From NCBI RefSeq assembly GCF_021134715.1, contig NC_060019.1:12166001-12230000 (forward strand): a stretch of 64,000 nucleotides of DNA, given 5' to 3'. Made by a program: the position numbers and the translations under genes. The DNA is from Daphnia pulex (lineage: Eukaryota; Arthropoda; Branchiopoda; Diplostraca; Daphniidae). The first letter of the stretch is position 1, and each line of letters begins with the position of its first letter. This document shows, piece after piece, positions 58,243-64,000 of this stretch. A model generated the notes under the pieces. It saw nothing but the letters and a program-made list of their open reading frames with translations, did no database searches and was not told the DNA's origin.

Positions 58243-59498
58243 CCAAACTTCCCGGAAGACTAGTAGACACGTTAAGCATCTATTAATAATGATTTTGAAT
58301 TTTTCTGCAAGTAATTTCTAATAATTTCAAAGTATACTTCAAAAACTTTAATTTATGCTCAAATGAATTTTGAGAACTTTGGAATATTTTATAGAAAATA
58401 AAAATATATTATTTTTGGGTCAAATAAGCATCTTTTTGTTGCACTCGTAATAGGTAAAACACAGATTAGTCACCGGGTTATGGGGTTACGACTTTGGTTT
58501 TCGCCATCTATTGTCGAAGATTTATCGACATCATAGAGAAGAACCACAGAGATTAGTAAATTCAACCACTTTTTCTATAAATCGGTGTGTATTCATTTTA
58601 AGTTGAACATCGTTATTGAACTCTTATCCAATCATCCTAATATAAAATAATCACTAGCGATAAAATAAAACAAGGGATATTTTTTAAAATAGAAAAAAAT
58701 CTATTTTTTTATCTATCTAAAAGTCTGACCTGGTCTGACTGTATGATTAGGGGAAGTAGCAGAGTCTCATAAATTAAAAATTAACTAAATTCAAATTCAA
58801 TTCTAACAAAAAGTATAAGTACACAACATTATTTAAAAAAAATCAAATCAATTTCAGTATGATATGAAATAGCCTAGGTGAAATTCGCAGCTTTTTGTTC
58901 GCTCAGTCCGCCCACAGACATTAATGATGCAGAGGTGTCTTAAAATCATACATTTTCAATGTATGTAATGCGTGCGTTACGTACATCCCAAACATGAAAG
59001 AAATTCTTTGGAACTTACTCTGAAAGTTTGGATGCCACACGTGTAATCATGAAATAATCGACCCACAATATAACATGGTGACATTATGCAACATTCGCTG
59101 CAACGACTTTGTGATCACTTCACAGGACTCGGGGTGTAGAATGCCGGACGGCGGTGCGCAATAGCTAAATTTAATTCGTTTGATCTATTACCACTTCTCA
59201 TGTGAATTATTCTCATGGACGTTTGATTATTTTTTTTTTACTTCACCATTTATTGCACGGGCCTTTAGAAAAAATTCGTTCACGCTTCCGCCTTTCAGGA
59301 TTAGCAATCATGGAATTCGAGAGTTACTGAAACAAATGTAGTAAACAATTATTTAAAAAAATAATAATAATAAACAACTTGCGTGATTGTTTTCATTAAT
59401 TTCTAAGCAAAACATTCGAGAAAAAGTTGTGTCTGGACTCTGGAGTGGTGACGACTGGTTACCCCCTTTGTTACGGCCAAAATTTGATTCGACTGATT

Positions 59499-59508
59499 AT
59501 GACGTCAT
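59499..59508. promoter_or_regulatory. CRE/ATF palindrome ATGACGTCAT
   Basis: A perfect 10-bp palindrome containing the full TGACGTCA cyclic-AMP response element core. It lies 1.3 kb upstream of the SURF4 promoter and 1.9 kb upstream of the divergent promoter at 61,394. Function is inferred from the motif only. Confidence 0.35.
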
Positions 59509-60243
59509 TTTTAAATTGTTCGATTCCGTTTCTCAAATTTACTTTTGAACATTTCATAAAAAATAATCGAACAAAAAAAGAACAAAAAAAAAATCTGCCA
59601 ATCCTTTTGATTTATTAAAAAAGGTTGCATCTGAATGTGTGCGTCATCCAGTCCATAAGGGATCTCTGGATCTCATATAGTTTTCATTCCGCAAATCTGC
59701 AAATCTCAGTTTTTGTAGAACAGACAGGACATCAGACTAGAACTTTTTTTGTAGAACAGACTTGCTCGCGCAAGTTATTTAGGTAGTTATTATTTCTTCG
59801 AAAAAAGACAACCAACTTTTTTTAAAAAAGCAACCTTGACTAAAGAATCTAAATCATCCGCCTGAATTCAATTTGCTTTAAAAATAATGCTTATAACGCA
59901 ATTTTTAAGAATCAAGCAACAACATCGTTGACCAAATATGTTCGTGCGTGCAACTAGCTAGAAGAATCTATTATTGTGCACAGCGCAATACATGTTTCAA
60001 AACTGAGTCGTTGACTTTGACTTTTCCATCGCATCGCTAGATGTCGTGAAAAATGGTTGGACAGATTATATAATCATAAAATGTGCAAGAGGACCGAGAG
60101 TTCGAGAGCAATGGGGTTGTTGTTTGGCATACATTTGGAGACTGAGGAAGACAAACACATTTATTAATGCTTAAACTATCTAGAAAAACAATCAATTTAA
60201 TCCATCTAGTCTAGTCGTCGAAGATGTTATATGAAAATTACTT

Positions 60244-60264
60244 CCCCCCCGGCCCCCCCCCCCC
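60244..60264. repeat. C-rich tract (C7 GG C12)
   Basis: Seven Cs, GG and twelve Cs in a row. The minus strand is a G-rich run that could form a G-quadruplex, or an i-motif on the plus strand. Homopolymers of this length are also prone to length error in sequencing. Confidence 0.8.
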
Positions 60265-60724
60265 ATTGTAATGTGAACGAAAGATCCCGTACGAACTGGA
60301 AAGAAATGATTAGAAAAACGGTTTAGGAAACTGTCGAAAGGTCACATGCGGTTCATATGTATTTATCCACTGAAAATGAGTTATTACTATTGCACTGTTC
60401 TGCCGTTTTTCTTCGAAATTCTAACGTCAAACTCATTTTTTCACGTCTTCCAAATGTCAGACTAGTCAAAGGAAATGAAATGGGATTTGTAATGTGACAA
60501 TGTCTTGAGGTTACTCTGACGAAACTACTGGAGCAATGCACCGGTTTTAAGAAGTTGACATTTACGACGTATATTTAATTTCATCTCCAAAATTTGTGAC
60601 ATTTGTGAGTTATTAGGCAGATAAACAAAAGCTGTCAATCTCAAAAAGTTCGAGATACACAGGAAACATTTGAGGCGCAGTAGATGGCAGAGCAAATTTA
60701 CATGTAATGTTAACAACGATATTA

Positions 60725-60850
60725 TTATTTGACTTTTTCAAAAGAATGACTTGCCTCGAACCAGATTTCCATGGTTTCGAAGCCTTTTTCATCCTTCGAG
60801 AAAGAGCCGTAAGTGTCCCTCAAGGCAGGTTCCATAACAGGTGCTGACTG
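60725..60850 (-). other. Possible orphan terminal exon
   Basis: On the minus strand a good acceptor (attccacctgttgtag) at 60,851 opens a frame reading QSAPVMEPALRDTYGSFS, then KDEKGFETMEIWFEASHS and FEKVK, ending at a TAA at 60,725. The peptide is strongly protein-like and has an internal ATG at 60,835. A possible GC donor (gag/gcaagt) lies within it. I found neither a preceding nor a following exon and do not recognise the family. Confidence 0.3.
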
Positions 60851-61391
60851 CTACAACAGGTGGAATAGCTATCGATTATTTTCCCCAAACATTTTCCATC
60901 GATATCGAGTGGGCGATTCATAGGGATTTTGTTATTTTCTATTTCTTTTTCCGTACAATTCTTTTTTTTTTTTTTTACTTTCCAACTTTTGGCTGTGAAG
61001 GAGAGGATACCAAATAATCAAAGACCATTAGAGATAAAAGAATTAGACCGTGGCAAAGTATTAGGCGAGGCAGCTTTAAAACAATGTTGAACTTGTAGCG
61101 CCATCAAGTGTCCAAAACCCAAAATTCAGCTCAATTGTGTCATGTCAATTTGTCAAAGGCTCGAAATTTCGTCATCATCAGGGTACAACTGATGAATATA
61201 ATAGTACACTCAATTCCATAAAAATGAGTCTTGATGCTATCTTTTCTTTCTTTCGTTTAGATCAAAAGATTTTGTTCAAATATTTAAAGTGGTGGCGCTG
61301 TTGAGAGAAGGGATTATTGTCGTGGGTCATCTCTAGTTTTCTCTGTTGGGACCACAACAGTGGCGGTACCTAGTGGCAGAGTCTAACGTCC

Positions 61392-61425
61392 TCAGTTGCA
61401 ATAGACAGACTTGAGCGATCGGACG
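61392..61425 (+). promoter_or_regulatory. Initiator plus DPE core promoter
   Basis: TCAGTT at 61,392 matches the arthropod initiator (TCAGTY) with its A, position +1, at 61,394. GGACG starts at 61,421, exactly +28, and matches the DPE consensus RGWYV at every position. There is no TATA box about 30 bp upstream. This is the classic TATA-less Inr/DPE arrangement. Confidence 0.6.
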
Positions 61426-61786
61426 TGTGTGATATTTTTTCGCCCAGCCGAAGGGGGGGAAACGAAAAATTACATTCTTCTTGGGTTCTGGCGATAATTG
61501 TCGACGTTACGTCGGTGTTTTTGCTCAGTGTTGTGCAGTGTGTGCTTTTGTGCCGTGTGCACACACAACATACTCGATTGCCTGAATATTCTCATTCCGG
61601 CTGTTTTATCGGATAGTTTTTGCTCGTTGAAGAAACTGACGTTTCTTTCGTCTGTTTACTACACTGTACACGAACGGTGGGCCTATCAAGTGAGTGGTGC
61701 TGTGTCTTTCCTGAAGCCTGAAAAAAGCGGATTGGAATTCTAAACAAAATTTGTACCGACAACATTTGACATTACTTCACAGACAG
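61394..61786 (+). other. Putative 5' leader exon of a gene extending beyond the window
   Basis: The 393 nt from the Inr to the splice donor cagacag/gtgagag (61,787) contain no ATG at all, which suits an untranslated first exon. The sequence is GC-richer than the neighbouring DNA and contains several CA/TG-rich stretches. No coding sequence for the gene is recognisable in the remaining 2.2 kb, so its product is unknown. Open frames here (for example 61,425-61,616 and 61,498-61,743) start at non-ATG codons. Confidence 0.5.
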
Positions 61787-62960
61787 GTGAGAGACATTTT
61801 GTCATTTTCTTTTGAGCGTTAATTTAAGAAAACTGGGGAAAAAAGCAAAAAGAGAATGGGGTGCCGATCTTTTTATTTTTTAAATACTTCAAAAGTCCCC
61901 AAATTGCTGAAATTTGGAATCAACAATAAAAAACAATAATAATAATAAAAACAAGAAGAAACAAAAATGTTTTTCTTTTTTAAAGAAGGCGAAGGGGGGT
62001 GGTGGGATGAATTTGAGACAGGCCACAGATGGCGCCCAAGAGCCGATAAGGGACTTGTTTTCTGTCTTTTCTTTATTCTTTTTATTATTATTATATTTCT
62101 GGAATAAAACAATATTTGTCGCATCCCCGTAGTTGAGTCGAAGTAAACACATTTTCTTAAGGTATTGTGGTGTAGAGCTAGGGATAGTAGTAGTAGCAGC
62201 AATATATAAAAAGTGTCTATATACACCACAGCAGTCGAGAGAGAATCCGCGGTTTGGAAAGTTGCTCTTGGACTTGAACAACTTTCGCTTCTTCACTCAC
62301 ACAGCCGACCGGGTGCGGCAATCGTGGCACCCCTCCCCCACCACCACCACCACCAAAAAAGAGCACCACCTCCCCTCCCGCTTGCGTGTTCACGGCCATT
62401 GCCAAATTGGTTCCCGATGTCTGACCGCAACGAATTTTCTACTTTTTATTTTTATTTTTCGATACGAGGGGGTGACTTGAACGAAGGTTTTTCTTCCCCC
62501 CGGTCTTTACTAAATGTTAAATTACGTACAAGATTGAATTTAAAAATGTTGATCTTGATTGGATCGTATTTGATTGGGTTGAAAAGAAAATTCTTGATTA
62601 AAAACAATTGGAATTTATGATGATAAATAATAATAGCGACTGGTGTACACAAGTTGGCACAAGTGCTGATCTGAGGCTTAAGGGCGATTGGTTTTACCGG
62701 CTGTGAAGGTTGTCGGTTGCGGTGGTGCGATGGCCGCTGGCTCGACCAGATCGGGTCCGGTGGTCATTGGAGCCGCACAGTTTTTTTATCTTTTATTATT
62801 TTCTTGTTGTTGTTGTTGTTGTGACTGGACCTTGTTGTTTGGATTTCGTCTGCAAATGAAATCACACGGGTCTCACTCGACTGTTATTACAACTCTGATA
62901 CACACCTGCACAGTCTTTCGAGCGTTCAAGTCACTCTCGAATGTCGTGGAAAAAATCCAT

Positions 62961-62980
62961 TAGGATCCAGTTGGATCCTA
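62961..62980. repeat. Perfect inverted repeat, 9-bp arms
   Basis: taggatcca and tggatccta are exact inverted repeats separated by two bases. The element could be a dimeric factor site or a short hairpin. Confidence 0.85.
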
Positions 62981-63865
62981 ATTCCGTTTGGGTATACCGC
63001 GGGACCCGCAAAAGATCCCCGTCTAAGAAAAAAATAAAAGGGGCCGTCAACAACAAAGTCAGTTGGAGTTTGGTTGGAGTTTTGTGGGTGGAAGGAGAAT
63101 GGTGGATGGGTGGAAGTTGGTTTGGTTGTGGCGCTAGCGGCGTGAACTGGCCTTGGCGGAGGCCGGCTGCTCTCAGCCGGAGAAAAAAGAGAAAAGGGAG
63201 AATATTGTCGAGTTCTTTTCTTATGTTTCGCCATTCTTCACGGAGCCCCAAAGAGTAAAGAAAGAAGAAGAAGGAGGAATAATAGTCATCATCATCATCA
63301 TCATCATCATGGTAATAAAAGAAAAAGAAAAAAGACAGAGGGGCGCCGTGGGAGCCGGAGTATTACCAAGTTGGCTGCTGCTGCTGCTGCCACGGGGAAA
63401 TGGATGGAAAGAACGGCAGGCCGGCAGATGGCACTGATATGCAACGAAATGGAAGCGAAAACAAATGTATTTAAAGTTCTTGGTAGTATACCTATTTGTG
63501 GAAATGTCCAGGAAAAGTCATCGAGTTTTTCGAGAGTGAAATAATCGAAACGACAAGTGACGCCACTCGCGTTTCTTTCCAATCAGTTGCTCGTTTCGTT
63601 TGCACGATGATGTGCATGGTCGACACCGATGTCGTTTTTTTACACAGTTTGATGCTTTCGATCAAAGGGAGAAATAAAAAGATGCCAGTCGCTTGGCCAA
63701 GTTTAGGCAAGCGTGAGACACCCTTGAATCTTGATTGGCTTTTAGATTTTACCGGTTGCGGATGACGAATTCTTTTTTTTTCAAATCCCCTTCCGACGAA
63801 AATTACAGCCGCAACCGGCCGACCAGAAAAGAAAACAAATTGCAGAGCCCCTCCAGGTTGATCGG

Positions 63866-63930
63866 GATCGGCTCACGGTGACAAGCCGATCCATTACGGT
63901 GAGAGACTTGGTCACGGTGACAAGCCGATC
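63866..63930. repeat. 19-bp direct repeats with hairpin potential
   Basis: tcacggtgacaagccgatc occurs at 63,873-63,891 and again at 63,912-63,930, 39 bp apart. The first copy is also part of an inverted repeat: gatcggct at 63,866 pairs with agccgatc at 63,884 around a 10-nt loop. A related ttacggtga lies between them. Confidence 0.85.
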
Positions 63931-63937
63931 GTTGCGA

Positions 63938-63945
63938 TGACGTCA
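63938..63945. promoter_or_regulatory. CRE palindrome TGACGTCA
   Basis: A full cyclic-AMP response element core just after the second 19-bp repeat. Together they form a compact block that looks like an enhancer or promoter-proximal element. Function is inferred from the motif only. Confidence 0.4.
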
Positions 63946-64000
63946 CCGTCAATGTATCGTCCACAGTCATCCGCACACATACAGTCGGCGGGATGAAATG

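Larger units (their letters stand above)
58260..60724. other. Intergenic region between SURF4 and the next divergent gene
   Basis: No recognised gene. It is AT-rich with many short A/T runs. A perfect ATF/CREB-type palindrome, ATGACGTCAT, is at 59,499-59,508 and a C-rich tract is at 60,244-60,264. Minus-strand open frames at 60,353-60,541 and 60,525-60,716 have no recognisable signature. Confidence 0.5.
61787..64000 (+). other. Putative long first intron or regulatory region
   Basis: Follows the strong donor at 61,787 and has no recognised exon. It holds trinucleotide runs: CAC repeats at 62,336-62,354, TTG repeats at 62,804-62,822, TCA repeats at 63,286-63,310 and CTG repeats near 63,376-63,391. 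There are also inverted and direct repeats (62,961; 63,866-63,930). Many overlapping open frames here are low-complexity translations of these runs and are not supported. A GC-rich open patch at about 62,700-62,780 might be an unrecognised exon. Confidence 0.4.

Noticed and set aside
61873..63765. Overlapping 60-135-codon frames on both strands
   Set aside because: They are translations of trinucleotide and homopolymer runs (poly-Lys, Phe, His, Gly), mutually overlapping, with no recognisable domain.

Overview
The window is eukaryotic nuclear DNA, most likely from an arthropod and plausibly a branchiopod crustacean such as Daphnia. The genes are split by very short GT-AG introns (mostly 55-115 nt). 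The core promoter elements are of the arthropod type (TCAGT initiator, DPE). The decoded proteins (ACSL3/4, COMMD2, SURF4) are metazoan. Species assignment is inference; no marker gene settles it.

Bases 1-41,276 are one uninterrupted AT-rich satellite array of roughly 120 copies of a 341-bp unit, cut off by the window start. The 341-bp unit is itself a dimer of two related half-monomers, A (about 148 bp) and B (about 193 bp, with a tail that A lacks). Units of 193, 278, 457 and 489 bp, and multi-unit duplications with periods of 1,023, 1,557, 1,898, 2,324 and 3,262 bp, record unequal exchange. From 41,277 to about 42,520 the array decays through a second tandem family, a diverged ancestral-type satellite monomer, and a third short direct duplication, most with periods near 190 bp.

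Bases 42,520-45,900 are unique, AT-rich and largely uninterpreted, with a few exon-like fragments. From 45,902 there is a compact gene neighbourhood: a long-chain acyl-CoA synthetase of the ACSL3/4 class (+, first coding exon not located), COMMD2 (-, tail-to-tail with ACSL), an unrecognised secreted acidic precursor-like protein of 385 residues (+), and SURF4 (-, tail-to-tail with the precursor). I derived exon structures by hand; the three complete genes sum to whole codons (COMMD2 193 aa, precursor 385 aa, SURF4 272 aa) and the ACSL exons stay in phase throughout.

From 61,394 to the end lies what looks like the 5' end of another + strand gene: a TCAGTT initiator with a correctly spaced DPE, a leader of about 393 nt with no ATG, and a strong splice donor at 61,787. 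The rest of the window would be its first intron or regulatory DNA, rich in trinucleotide repeats and ending in direct repeats and a CRE palindrome. The genes look like unrelated housekeeping and secretory functions rather than a pathway cluster. ACSL and SURF4 both act at the ER and COMMD2 in endosomal sorting, but nothing suggests co-regulation.
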